A stretch of 64,000 nt of DNA, from positions 1-64,000 of the forward strand of contig CAZROT010000004.1 of the NCBI GenBank assembly GCA_964601895.1. Reading direction: 5' to 3'. A program made the translations under genes and the position numbers. Under the pieces are notes generated by a model that worked only from the letters and a program-made list of their open reading frames with translations, searched no databases and had not been told where the DNA came from. This document shows positions 1 to 8,535 of the stretch, in pieces (within the stretch, counting starts at the first letter, position 1; every line of letters starts with the position of its first letter). This DNA is from CAZROT01 sp964601895. GTDB taxonomy: Bacteria; Pseudomonadota; Gammaproteobacteria; Enterobacterales; Enterobacteriaceae.

Positions 1-106
1 CAACCTTTTTTTATTCCTTACTTCTTTTACTTTATAAAATACAATTTACTCTTACCCATCACCACTGTATTCCGCAAACGGCATTTTTACTTGATTTTTA
101 AAATAG
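1..106. other. 3' flank of aroE, no gene seen
   Basis: AT-rich sequence beyond the aroE stop codon. No reading frame, RNA gene or clear terminator hairpin is visible. Confidence 0.5.
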
Positions 107-940
107 TCATGAATAATAAATAAACTTCTTATAATCTTTATTCAATTGCGTCAATACAGGAATAACCTCAGGCATAACACCGTGCCATAATTTAAAAGCA
201 TAGGCTGCCTGCCAGACTAACATACCCAATCCATCGGCATAATGTGTAACACCTTGCTGTATTGCACTCATGAGAAATGCAGTGTGGCTGGCTGCATAAA
301 ACATATCATAACAATATACCTGATTGTTAAAGATAGTTGCAGGCAATGCAGGTACTTCTCCATTACTGCCAGAGGATGTCGCATTAATGACCAAATTAAA
401 TCTTTTTTCTTTCAGCATATCTAATGCTAACGCATCAATTTTCCCATATAGCTTAAACATTTCGGCAAGCTTTTGTGCTTTACTAAAAGTACGGTTTGTA
501 ATCGTAAGTCTGCAGCCAGAAGAAAGTAATGATGGAATAACCCCTTTCGCGGCACCACCAGCCCCAACAAGCAATATGCATTGCTGTGGTTGAATAAATT
601 TTAGATATTTCAGGTCAGTGAGCAATCCGATACCATCAGTGTTATCCCCTAATAAATATCCGGCATTTAGCTGCTTTAATGTATTAACAGCGCCTGCCGT
701 ACAAGCACGTTCTGTCAAATTATGCGCTTGTATAAAAGCTCGCTCTTTAAAAGGAGCTGTAATATTGGCACCTTGTGCCCCTGAGGCAAAAAAGGCATCC
801 AGTGTATTTTCAAAAGCATCTAAAGGTGCTTCTATAGCACGATATGTTTGTTTAATCCCCACTTGCATGGCAAAAAGCCCATGTATGTAGGGTGACAGAC
901 TATGACTAACAGGATTACCAAAAACTGCAAATTGCTTCAT
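107..940 (-). CDS. aroE: Shikimate dehydrogenase (NADP+)
   Basis: Reduces 3-dehydroshikimate to shikimate with NADPH in the cytoplasmic chorismate pathway. The 277-residue product is close to the 272 residues of E. coli AroE. The N-terminus holds the substrate loop NPVSHSLSP, followed by NITAPFKE with the catalytic lysine. The nucleotide-binding glycine motif GAGGAAKG starts near residue 126. It begins with ATG and follows tsaC with 6 bases between them, as the last gene of the tsaC-aroE pair in enteric bacteria. It appears intact. Confidence 0.95.
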   Translation of the reverse strand: MKQFAVFGNPVSHSLSPYIHGLFAMQVGIKQTYRAIEAPLDAFENTLDAFFASGAQGANITAPFKERAFIQAHNLTERACTAGAVNTLKQLNAGYLLGDNTDGIGLLTDLKYLKFIQPQQCILLVGAGGAAKGVIPSLLSSGCRLTITNRTFSKAQKLAEMFKLYGKIDALALDMLKEKRFNLVINATSSGSNGEVPALPATIFNNQVYCYDMFYAASHTAFLMSAIQQGVTHYADGLGMLVWQAAYAFKLWHGVMPEVIPVLTQLNKDYKKFIYYS

Positions 941-946
941 TACCAG

Positions 947-1513
947 TTAACCTTGTCGTAATTGCTTACCTGTCAAAGCATCTCTTATTTCCGATGGATT
1001 AACATATTTTCCCACTTCTCCTGATAAAATCGGCAGATCAAAGCCAAACTGGCTTCTAACTTCGTCCAGTGTTCGACAGGGTTTACATCCACTGAGATTA
1101 GCACTGGTTGACACAAGCGGCTTCCCATACAGCAGACATAATTGACGGACTAAGGGATGATCACTGACACGAACTGCTAATGTATCGAAATGCCCGGTTA
1201 ATTCAGGAAGTATGTTTGTTTTCGCCGGAAACACCCAGGTAACATGGCCAGGCCAGCTGGAGAGTATATTGTTACACTGATCAACACTCAGTCGGGTATC
1301 ATCAATATAAGGACGGAGCTGGTCATAATGGGAAGCAACCAGAATAAGCCCTTTTTTCCAGTCACGTTGTTTTAATGCCAGCAATTTATTTACTGCTTTT
1401 TTGCTATCAGGATCACAACCCAAACCAAATACTGCCTCTGTAGGATAGGCAATAACATGTTGTTGATGCAAAAGCTTTACTATATCGACTATAGAAATAT
1501 TATTTACATTCAT
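947..1513 (-). CDS. tsaC: Threonylcarbamoyl-AMP synthase (YrdC/Sua5 family)
   Basis: Makes threonylcarbamoyl-AMP from threonine, bicarbonate and ATP for the t6A37 modification of ANN-reading tRNAs. The protein has 188 residues against 190 in E. coli. The family signature AYPTEAVFGLGCDP lies near residues 22-35 and the KQRDWKKGLI segment near residues 49-58. In E. coli, dprA is separated from tsaC by smg and yrdD. Here only about 55 bases separate dprA and tsaC, so both are missing and tsaC probably depends on read-through from dprA. Confidence 0.94.
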   Translation of the reverse strand: MNVNNISIVDIVKLLHQQHVIAYPTEAVFGLGCDPDSKKAVNKLLALKQRDWKKGLILVASHYDQLRPYIDDTRLSVDQCNNILSSWPGHVTWVFPAKTNILPELTGHFDTLAVRVSDHPLVRQLCLLYGKPLVSTSANLSGCKPCRTLDEVRSQFGFDLPILSGEVGKYVNPSEIRDALTGKQLRQG

Positions 1514-1567
1514 TATGTTACCATCTTGTGCTGATACCGTATAAATTTTCCTCGATGACTCTTTTAA

Positions 1568-2661
1568 CTATTTTATTTTAACGTAACCACCAGGTACGGC
1601 TGCAACCCATCCTGCTAACTCCAGTTCAACTAATTTAACAACAATCTCATTGACAGGTTGAGCGGCCCGTCTGGCAATAAGATCAACAGGTAGTACGTTA
1701 TCATCTAAATGAACTAATACATCAGCAAAGGGCAATACAACCTCCTCTTTTTTTTCAGAGACATTATCCTGCTGCTTCCTGTTTTCTAATAAAAGCCAAT
1801 TCAACGTATTGCTAAGCTGCTCGATAATATCAACTGGACTGGTCACAAGGTAAGCTCCCTGCTGTATTAGCCAATGCACACCCTCACAGGCAGGACTGCC
1901 TAAAGGCCCGGGTAATGCAAATACATCCCTTCCCTGATCCAGAGCATAACGTGCAGTTATCAAAGAGCCGCTTTTCAATGTCGCCTGCACAACCACAACA
2001 GCAACACTTAACCCACTGATAATTCGGTTTCGCCGGGGGAAGTGTGCTGCAATTGGTGGGGCTGTTGTTAAAAATTCGGATACTAACGCACCACCTGCAG
2101 CCTGAATGTTATTTGCCAACTCACTATGCTGTCGTGGATAAATGTTGTCGAGACCGCTGCCTAAAACAGCAACAGTTTTTCCTCCTGCATCGAGGGAAGC
2201 CTGATGACAGATGCCATCAATTCCTAAAGCAAGCCCGCTGGTTATTGTCAAACCATAACGCACCAGCTCTGCAGAAAAATATCGCCCCCAGCGTTCTCCA
2301 TAATGCGTAAACTGACGGCTGCCCACCAGGGCGATTTGTGGATAATGCAGTACATGGCAGTCCCCGGCAACAAATAATAACGCCGGGGCAGAGCCTGTTT
2401 CCTTTAATAAAGGTGGATAATCTGGATCACTATAAGCAACAATATGATGACAGAGATTATTCAGCCACGTTAAAGCAGATGATATCTGATGAGAGTCTGC
2501 ACCCATAAACTCACGACATTGTTGACTGGTTAACCCACTGGCTAATAAAGCATCAGAATGAAATTCTCCGCAGGTTATAAGGCGTTTAATGACCGCACTG
2601 GTTTTTTTGCATTGAGGCGATTAACCATGCTCATTCTTATCCATAGCTCTGCAGATTCCAT
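1568..2661 (-). pseudogene. dprA: DNA-processing protein DprA (Smf), frameshifted at an A7 tract
   Basis: DprA loads RecA onto incoming single-stranded DNA. The long frame covers the Rossmann-like core: VGSRQFTHYGERWGR, SGLALGIDG, FPRRNRIISGLS, SGSLITARYAL and a C-terminal winged-helix part ending near VPGGYVKIK. An uninterrupted frame has its first ATG at 2506, which would lose about 55 residues. The missing N-terminus is present upstream in another frame: ATG at 2661 gives MESAELWIRMSM, like E. coli EIWLRLMS. It joins the main frame (LITCGEFHSDALLASGL) if the run of seven A at 2602-2608 is read as eight. Total length would then be about 364 residues (E. coli 374). It may be inactive or rescued by slippage at the A tract. 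It is divergent from def. Confidence 0.8.
2602..2608 (-). other. A7 homopolymer at the dprA frameshift point
   Basis: Seven consecutive A on the coding strand of dprA. Reading eight A would join the N-terminal 19 codons to the main dprA frame. Such tracts are known sites of polymerase slippage, and slippage rescue has been reported in AT-rich insect endosymbionts. Whether that happens here cannot be seen from one sequence, and a sequencing error is possible. Confidence 0.7.
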
Positions 2662-2792
2662 ACTGATATTTTCTTTCCCAGCGCATTAACACACATTGCT
2701 TTAATCAGTTAATGATGCTGTCAATCAGTCACAGAAATGTCTACAATAATGGCCGAAAATCACTCACCATTCAGGCACGCATACCAATAGTT

Positions 2793-3311
2793 ATGTCAAT
2801 ATTACAAGTATTGCATTATCCAGACGAACGGCTGCGCATAACCGCGCAGCCCGTAGCAGAAGTAAATAAAAAAATTCAGCGTATTGTGGATGATATGTTT
2901 GAAACCATGTATGCAGAAGACGGCATCGGGCTTGCTGCCACTCAGGTCAATATAAATCAACGCATTATTGTCATTGATATTTCTGAAAACGGTAATCAAC
3001 GCCTGGTACTCATTAATCCAGAACTACTGGAAAAACGTGGAGAAATCAGTATCGAAGAAGGCTGTTTATCTATACCCGAGGAAAGAGAGCGTGTGCCACG
3101 TGCAGAGTGGATCAAGATTAGAGCCCTGGATTATAAAGGCACCACGTTTGAACTTGAAGCCAACGACCTGCTAGCCATCTGTATTCAGCATGAAATGGAT
3201 CATTTAATTGGGAAATTATTTATTGACTATCTTTCCGAAATGAAGCGCCAGCGTATCCGGAAAAGACTACAAAAAGCAAACAAAATCACTATACGTCATC
3301 ATCAACCTTAA
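2793..3311 (+). CDS. def: Peptide deformylase
   Basis: Metalloenzyme that removes the formyl group from the N-terminal methionine of nascent proteins. All three motifs are present: GIGLAATQVN, EGCLSIPE with the metal cysteine, and HEMDHLIGKLF with the HExxH metal ligands. The chosen ATG gives MSILQVLHYPDERLR, matching the family N-terminus, and 172 residues (E. coli 169). Upstream in-frame ATGs would add an unconserved 27-residue extension. It is followed 20 bases later by fmt, the usual def-fmt operon. Confidence 0.95.
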   Translation: MSILQVLHYPDERLRITAQPVAEVNKKIQRIVDDMFETMYAEDGIGLAATQVNINQRIIVIDISENGNQRLVLINPELLEKRGEISIEEGCLSIPEERERVPRAEWIKIRALDYKGTTFELEANDLLAICIQHEMDHLIGKLFIDYLSEMKRQRIRKRLQKANKITIRHHQP

Positions 3312-3331
3312 GTTGTCACTCTTATAAACAC

Positions 3332-4279
3332 ATGTCTGATTATTTTAGAGTTATTTTTGCAGGTACTCCTGCTTTTGCAGCGCAGCACCTTAATGCATTA
3401 TTGTCCTCAAGGCACCAGGTTGTAGGTGTTTTTACCCAGCCTGACAGGCCTTCAGGCAGAAAGCAGCAACTCACTTCCAGCCCGGTAAAAGTAGTCGCTG
3501 AGCAAAATCATGTTGCTGTATTTCAACCGGAAAATCTGCATTCAGCAGAAAGCACAAAAATTATTACCCGTCTTCAGCCCGATATCATCATCGTTGTTGC
3601 TTATGGATTAATATTACCAAAGACAATATTAACGTTACCCCGTTTCGGATGTATCAATGTCCACGGTTCCCTTCTTCCTCGCTGGCGCGGCGCGGCACCT
3701 ATCCAACGAGCACTATGGGCTGGAGATAAAAAAACGGGGATCACCATCATGCAAATGGATGCAGGGCTGGATACAGGTGATATGTTGTATAACGTTTCCT
3801 GCAGTATCGCACCTGATGAAACCAGTGCGACACTTTACAACAAACTTGCACAACTTGGCCCTGAAGCACTATTAAACACGTTGGATCTGATAGCACAAGG
3901 AAAAGTCCGTGCTGATCCTCAGAACGAGGAACTGGTAACTTACGCTGAAAAACTTAATAAAAAAGAAGCACAATTAAACTGGAACCTTTCTGCCATCCAG
4001 CTCGAACGCTGTATTCGTGCATTTAATCCCTGGCCAGGAAGTTACTTCATCCTTGCCAATCAGTATATTAAAGTCTGGCAGGCACAGGCATTGCCGGCAA
4101 TAAACGCCACTCCACAAGGAACTATAATTCGTGCGGATAAAAATGGCATCCAGATAGCTACTGCTGACGGTATTTTAAATATTACTCATTTACAGCCTGC
4201 GGGAAAAAACACAATGCCTGCATCTGATTTCTTACACTCCAGACGTGAATTGCTGATTCCGGGTCAACGCCTGGCATAA
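3332..4279 (+). CDS. fmt: Methionyl-tRNA formyltransferase
   Basis: Transfers a formyl group from 10-formyl-THF to initiator Met-tRNA, the step that def later reverses on proteins. It has 315 residues, the same as E. coli Fmt. The N-terminal Rossmann fold begins FAGTPAFAAQHL. The catalytic formyl-transfer motif is HGSLLPRWRGAAPIQRAL near residues 111-128, followed by DAGLDTGDM. The C-terminal tRNA-binding domain is complete. In E. coli rsmB follows; here it is a non-coding stretch. Confidence 0.96.
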   Translation: MSDYFRVIFAGTPAFAAQHLNALLSSRHQVVGVFTQPDRPSGRKQQLTSSPVKVVAEQNHVAVFQPENLHSAESTKIITRLQPDIIIVVAYGLILPKTILTLPRFGCINVHGSLLPRWRGAAPIQRALWAGDKKTGITIMQMDAGLDTGDMLYNVSCSIAPDETSATLYNKLAQLGPEALLNTLDLIAQGKVRADPQNEELVTYAEKLNKKEAQLNWNLSAIQLERCIRAFNPWPGSYFILANQYIKVWQAQALPAINATPQGTIIRADKNGIQIATADGILNITHLQPAGKNTMPASDFLHSRRELLIPGQRLA

Positions 4280-4569
4280 TTACTCATGGCCTGTGATGAT
4301 TAATCCTGCAGTGTTTGTACACCAGTGACGTATTTCTATGTAGTAGAGATAGTCTATTGTGAACAAAACGTACAATATAATACACTGCGGAAATTATCAT
4401 TTTATCCTTCCAGCACTTTATTTCTGATATAAGATGATACCGATGCGTTCAATATCAAATAAAATGGTGAAAATTAGCCTGTCAGGGTGATTGTTGAATA
4501 ATTATCTCATGTATCGCGTTAACATACAGGACATGTTCAATTTGATATTTTTTAATTATATGTAATTAT

Positions 4570-4935
4570 GAAGTTAAGCAACGCTTACGTCGTTTGAAAA
4601 CAGTGACGCAACCGCACGCAATCCAACATACTAAATAAAAAATACAACTTCAAATCTACACTCAATATCCGCCTGGTTAACCAGATTACTGATGAAAAGA
4701 TGTCATAAAAATCAGGGACATCAAATTAATAATACCGGTCATGCCAGCAAAGCCAGCGGTTGGCCACAAAACAGCACTATTGCTTAAATATGGGCCCGTT
4801 TGCTGGAAATGTAACTACAATTTAAACAAGGATTCCTGCCATGTCTGGAAAGGTAATCTCTCTTCATATCTGATGTGATAATGCCGGCGATGCAATAGCA
4901 ATGATTTATTTTAGCTGCATATAATAAAAAGCAAA
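4570..4935 (+). pseudogene. rsmB: Probable eroded relic of rsmB (16S rRNA m5C967 methyltransferase)
   Basis: In enteric bacteria rsmB sits between fmt and trkA. Here this 715-base interval (4280-4994) has no long frame on either strand. Two collinear scraps resemble RsmB. Around 4576-4600 the DNA reads like QRLRRLKTVT, compared with DEQRLSRVYDNLK. Around 4826-4931 it reads like QGFLPCLER and, in a shifted frame, F-I-L-A-A-Y-N-K-K, compared with the family C-terminus NLPGAEEG and FFYAKLIKK. The order and the distance from trkA fit a decayed gene, but the matches are short and by eye. The rest of the gap holds nothing recognisable. Confidence 0.4.
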
Positions 4936-4994
4936 GAGCCTGTTTAGTAAACAAAACCATCCAATTCATTTAAAAAACACCGCTAGAGAGCACT

Positions 4995-6371
4995 ATGAAA
5001 ATAATTATTCTTGGAGCAGGTCAGGTTGGAGGCACATTGGCAGAAAATTTAGTAGGGGAAAATAACGACATCACCATTATTGATATGAATCCTATACGTT
5101 TGCGCCAACTGCAGGATAAATTTGATTTACGCGTTGTTCAGGGAAATGGTCCGCACCCCCACGTGTTGCGGGCAGCGGGAGCTGCAGATGCAGATATGTT
5201 AATTGCTGTCACTAATTCTGATGAAACTAACATGATTGCCTGCCAGATAGCATATTCACTATTCAATACACCCAATCGAATCGCGCGTATTCGTTCAACA
5301 GAATATATCAGAGAAGCAGACAAACTTTTTCTACCGGGGGCAGTCCCCATCGACCACCTGATTTCACCAGAACAGCTCGTCATCGATTATATATACAAAC
5401 TTATCGAATACCCTGGCGCACTGCAGGTGGTCAATTTTGCCGAAGGTAAGGTGGGTATTGCTGCAGTAAAAGCGTATTACGGAGGGCCGCTGGTCGGCAA
5501 CGCATTATCCTCCTTGCGCGAGCATATGCCTCACATAGATACCAGAGTCGCGGCAATATTTCGCCATGACAGGCCAATTCGGCCGCAGGGCTCAACAGTC
5601 ATTGAAGCCGGAGATGAAGTATTTTTTGTCGCGGCATCACAGCATATTCGTGCTGTCATGAGTGAATTACAGCGCCTTGAAAAACCTTATAAACGTATTC
5701 TTATCGCCGGTGGCGGTAACATAGGCGCAGGTCTGGCACTACGTCTGGAACAGGAATACAGTGTAAAATTAATTGAACGTGACCAGCAACGTGCCAGCGA
5801 GCTTGCCGAACTGTTACATAACACCATTGTTTTTTATGGTGATGCCTCCGATCAGGAATTGCTGGCTGAAGAACATATCGAACAAATTGATGTATTTATC
5901 GCTCTTACAAATAATGATGCAGCTAATATTATGTCTGCTATGCTGGCAAAACGTATGGGTGCTAAAAAAGCAATCGTTCTCATTCAGCATAATGCCTATG
6001 TGGATCTGGTTCAGGGAAGCGTCATTGATATTGCGATATCACCGCAGCAGGCAACTATTTCAGCCTTACTTGGGCACGTTCGAAAAGCAGACATTGTCAG
6101 TGTTTCTTCTCTGAGACGCGGTGTGGCTGAAGCGATTGAAGCTATTGCACATGGTGACGAAAATACCTCGCGAGTCGTGGGTCGTACCATTGAAGAAATT
6201 AAATTACCACCAGGAACAATTATTGGCGCCATAGTCCGGGGGGAAGAAGTGATTATCGCCAATAGCAGTTCGATAATTCAACAGGGTGACCACGTGGTGA
6301 TGTTCATCACTGACAAAAAATTCATCTCAGACGTTGAACGCTTATTTCAGCCAAGTCCATTTTTCCTTTAA
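4995..6371 (+). CDS. trkA: Trk potassium transport peripheral protein TrkA
   Basis: NAD(H)-binding regulatory subunit that gates the TrkH/TrkG potassium channels at the inner membrane. The length of 458 residues equals E. coli TrkA. Two RCK halves are visible. The first Rossmann motif is LGAGQVGG at residues 6-13, with the acidic end TIIDM. The second is IAGGGNIGAG near residue 235, with KLIERD. Each is followed by a C-terminal RCK-C part. mscL, the next gene in E. coli, is not found; an accessory region begins instead. Confidence 0.96.
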   Translation: MKIIILGAGQVGGTLAENLVGENNDITIIDMNPIRLRQLQDKFDLRVVQGNGPHPHVLRAAGAADADMLIAVTNSDETNMIACQIAYSLFNTPNRIARIRSTEYIREADKLFLPGAVPIDHLISPEQLVIDYIYKLIEYPGALQVVNFAEGKVGIAAVKAYYGGPLVGNALSSLREHMPHIDTRVAAIFRHDRPIRPQGSTVIEAGDEVFFVAASQHIRAVMSELQRLEKPYKRILIAGGGNIGAGLALRLEQEYSVKLIERDQQRASELAELLHNTIVFYGDASDQELLAEEHIEQIDVFIALTNNDAANIMSAMLAKRMGAKKAIVLIQHNAYVDLVQGSVIDIAISPQQATISALLGHVRKADIVSVSSLRRGVAEAIEAIAHGDENTSRVVGRTIEEIKLPPGTIIGAIVRGEEVIIANSSSIIQQGDHVVMFITDKKFISDVERLFQPSPFFL

Positions 6372-6632
6372 CAGATGCATCAATCCTTTATTTAATAACA
6401 AATTGCGGCCTGATTTGCATAACACATACATCACCTGTCAGAAGAAATAATCCGTTATCAACAGAACTCTAGAACGTTGCTGCCAAAAGCCCGTAGCAGT
6501 ATGTAGTGCCCTGCGCGACAGGATCAAAAACCCTCGATACTGCGCAGAAAACCGATATTTGTTGCTGTAAAAATCACCATCCTGTAGACAGCATGGATGT
6601 CCACTTCAATGCCAATGCGCAGGAGATACGCT
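6372..6632. other. Intergenic stretch between trkA and the accessory module
   Basis: About 260 bases where mscL would be expected from enteric gene order. No mscL-like frame is visible. The short frames here read through the lipoprotein start region and show no family features. A weak stem around 6477-6500 (TGCTGC ... GTAGCA) could be the remains of a trkA terminator. Confidence 0.3.
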
Positions 6633-7144
6633 GTGAATGTGCAGACTTTATTCAAAGCGCGGCGGATGCGGATGCCTGCCGCGATTTTTTGCTTCCTCCT
6701 CTGCGTATCGATTTTGGGATGCGATTCGGAGTATGAAAGGCAAATCATTAATCAGCTACAAAATGAGCTCAAGGTCGGTCAGGTTATTCCGCTAAGCAGC
6801 GTGCTCAACATAGCTGATGGGGTCGTATGCGTTCTTTATCCCTACCAGGAAGAAGTCGCCAGAGAGGCACCACAAAGTGCACGCATCAATGCGTACCTTA
6901 AGGCATCAGGCTATACGAGGGGAAGGTCAATGGGCATTTATCGTTGCCGAACCTGAAAGAGTACATCTGTCAAAATTTACAAGATCTGAGAAGCTGGACA
7001 TCTTTCGTTATCCAGTCCAACCAGAAGATAGCGCGGTTACCGCCAGGCTTCGTACCTGCAGATTGCGCACCCCTGACACATGCGGTGATCACAAAAATTG
7101 AACGGCAAAATGACATTCACTTAATCATGGGAGAAATACAATGA
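6633..7144 (+). pseudogene. Small lipoprotein gene broken by two frameshifts (lipoprotein 1 of the DAFRHA module)
   Basis: The probable start is GTG 6633, preceded by AGGAGA at the right distance. It encodes a basic N-terminus, a hydrophobic stretch and a lipobox ending SILGC, followed by DSEYERQ, so it is an export signal for a lipoprotein. The frame runs through KVGQVIPLSSVLNIADGVVC to SGYTRG and then meets a stop at 6956. Plausible continuation appears in the next frame (GQWAFIVAEPERVHLSKF, about 6920-7015), then in the third (ARLPPGFVPADCAPLTHAV, about 7030-7144). The last frame ends at a TGA overlapping the next ATG as ATGA, so it was once one gene coupled to its neighbour. Function unknown; an immunity-like role is only a guess from the context. 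Confidence 0.65.
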
Positions 7145-7488
7145 GTGGATATAACAGTCTGTACGATCGATACCATACAGAAGCCAATGCCTACGCAGCC
7201 AATTATGGACTCAATCCAGAAATTGATAAAGATGGTGCATGGGATGCCTTTCGTCATGCCTATGCGAGTGGCGCCATGACCCGGGAATACGGTGAAACGG
7301 CAGCGCATGTTTTTGGTGACCTGAACGAGCTCTATGGCGATCTTATTCGTGACCAGTCCGAACATGCAAAGAACATGGACGAATGGAATAACGCCGTCGG
7401 GCGTGACATTGGCAAGAATGCCACCAGTAATGATGATATCGCGCGCCGGGTCTATGAAGCGATGCAGCGGGGTGACCTGTTTGTTTAG
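7141..7488 (+). CDS. Small protein with DAFRHA motif (DUF6973-like), first copy
   Basis: 115 residues with no signal peptide, starting at an ATG with GGGAGA upstream. The core is WDAFRHAYASGAMTREYG near residues 34-51, then AAHVFGDLNELYGD and WNNAVGRDIG near residues 81-90. This pattern of Arg-His followed by Asn-Asn-x-x-Gly-Arg resembles domains annotated DUF6973, often found at the C-terminus of predicted secreted effectors; I assign it from memory. It overlaps the lipoprotein gene before it by 4 bases and the one after it by about 17, so it sits in a tight operon. Biochemical activity is unknown. The alternation with lipoproteins suggests an effector/immunity or substrate/partner pair. Confidence 0.7.
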   Translation: MSGYNSLYDRYHTEANAYAANYGLNPEIDKDGAWDAFRHAYASGAMTREYGETAAHVFGDLNELYGDLIRDQSEHAKNMDEWNNAVGRDIGKNATSNDDIARRVYEAMQRGDLFV

Positions 7489-7912
7489 CAAAAAAATACT
7501 CACTGTGATTTTTTCGCTTGTGACTGTGCTGTCAATGATGTCGTGCTCTTCTGAAGAAGATCTTCTGAAACAGAGCATCATCAATGAAAGAGACAACGCT
7601 AACGGCAAAGATATTTCAATTGATCTGAATAAATATTCAAAAGAAAAGATTTTAAGAATTTGTATGCAGCCGCCCTACTGCACAAAAGAGTTAATGGAAG
7701 AAAGGATTGGGGCAAAAATCGATAGCTTCGACTTTGTGGATGATAAATTTTTCGTCCTGTGGGTTTTCACAGAAAGGCCAGCACCGATGAAAATTAAGTT
7801 TCACAGATGGTATGAGTTGAATTTTGGAGAGCACTCCAAAGAGTGCATTGCCACATCGCACGTGAAAATCATCCATCCACAGCTTAATCATTCACAGCTT
7901 TATTTGGATTAA
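7472..7912 (+). CDS. Small lipoprotein (lipoprotein 2 of the DAFRHA module)
   Basis: GTG 7472 (or TTG 7481) begins a frame of about 146 residues. It has a lysine pair, a hydrophobic segment and a lipobox ending LSMMSC, then SSEEDLLKQS, so the product should be lipid-anchored. The mature part is about 120 residues, rich in charged and aromatic residues, with a Cys pair spaced as CMQPPYC and a third Cys near SKECIATSH. No known family was recognised. The start lies inside the preceding DAFRHA gene, and the stop overlaps the AAGGAGG ribosome site of the next gene. The reading frame is intact, unlike lipoprotein 1. Confidence 0.7.
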   Translation: MTCLFSKKILTVIFSLVTVLSMMSCSSEEDLLKQSIINERDNANGKDISIDLNKYSKEKILRICMQPPYCTKELMEERIGAKIDSFDFVDDKFFVLWVFTERPAPMKIKFHRWYELNFGEHSKECIATSHVKIIHPQLNHSQLYLD

Positions 7913-7917
7913 GGAGG
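7911..7917 (+). promoter_or_regulatory. Strong ribosome binding site overlapping the lipoprotein 2 stop codon
   Basis: AAGGAGG lies 8 bases before ATG 7926 and shares bases with the TAA stop of the upstream gene. This arrangement suggests translational coupling of the second DAFRHA copy to lipoprotein 2. Confidence 0.75.
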
Positions 7918-7925
7918 AAAAATAA

Positions 7926-8168
7926 ATGGGGATACTTCGTGAATACAGCACAGAATCAATTTTGATAGCAAACAGACTGGGAGGTTTGAACCAACACCCT
8001 AAATTCTTAGGCTATAACGATCAATACGATGCATTCCGTCATGCACCTATTGAGAATCTGGTAGACAGTCTGGTGGCACTTGTCCCTCCCACTGGCGGGC
8101 AGATGCGTTTCTCATCGGATTACCACCACACCGCCCTGGCACCCCTTATGGCAGCAGGCTGGCAATGA
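7926..8168 (+). pseudogene. Second DAFRHA-motif gene, truncated after the motif
   Basis: The first 43 residues are organised like the intact copy at 7141: a short variable N-terminus and then YDAFRHA at residues 35-41, the same distance from the start. After FRHA the sequence no longer resembles the family. It reads PIENLVDSLVALVPP and a further 25 or so residues to a stop, with no Asn-Asn-x-x-Gly-Arg motif. The length is 80 residues against 115. The tail (about 8045-8215) looks GC-richer and joined from elsewhere, so a deletion or insertion probably fused unrelated DNA here. It may still be translated because the ribosome site is strong. Confidence 0.55.
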
Positions 8169-8535
8169 GCCGCTTTATTATCGAATTTAGTGACCGCCTG
8201 AACGGCCACTACTGAGGAAAGGCTTTTGCACAAAACTAATTACAGGCTTACAAAAAAACCTGAGAGTTATCTCATGTTTTATACTCAAAGTATGTCGAGT
8301 TGCAGCAAGGCCAGGAACACAAATTCCAATGAGCTCAGGCCCGCTATGTGCCTGGGGTGAGTGTTCGCAGCCAACACAGCTGCAGCCTGGAAGATGAAGG
8401 GTATATAAAGATTCAATACCCATATCAAAACCGACAATTTTCAACCTTTAAGGGCCTGATGTCAGATAAAATCACAGCCCGTGCAAAAAATACTGCTCAC
8501 TCAATTAGCATCCTGGGCTGCCAGACATAAGAAGC
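8169..8535. other. Intergenic stretch between the accessory module and sodA
   Basis: About 370 bases. Just after the truncated DAFRHA gene, overlapping its stop, a very short frame reads MSRFIIEFSDRLNGHY and then stops. It might be the start of a lost gene. The rest shows no credible gene or RNA. Confidence 0.3.

Noticed and set aside
8187..8444. 85-codon minus-strand frame between the accessory module and sodA
   Set aside because: Composition and motifs are unconvincing; likely chance frame in decayed DNA.
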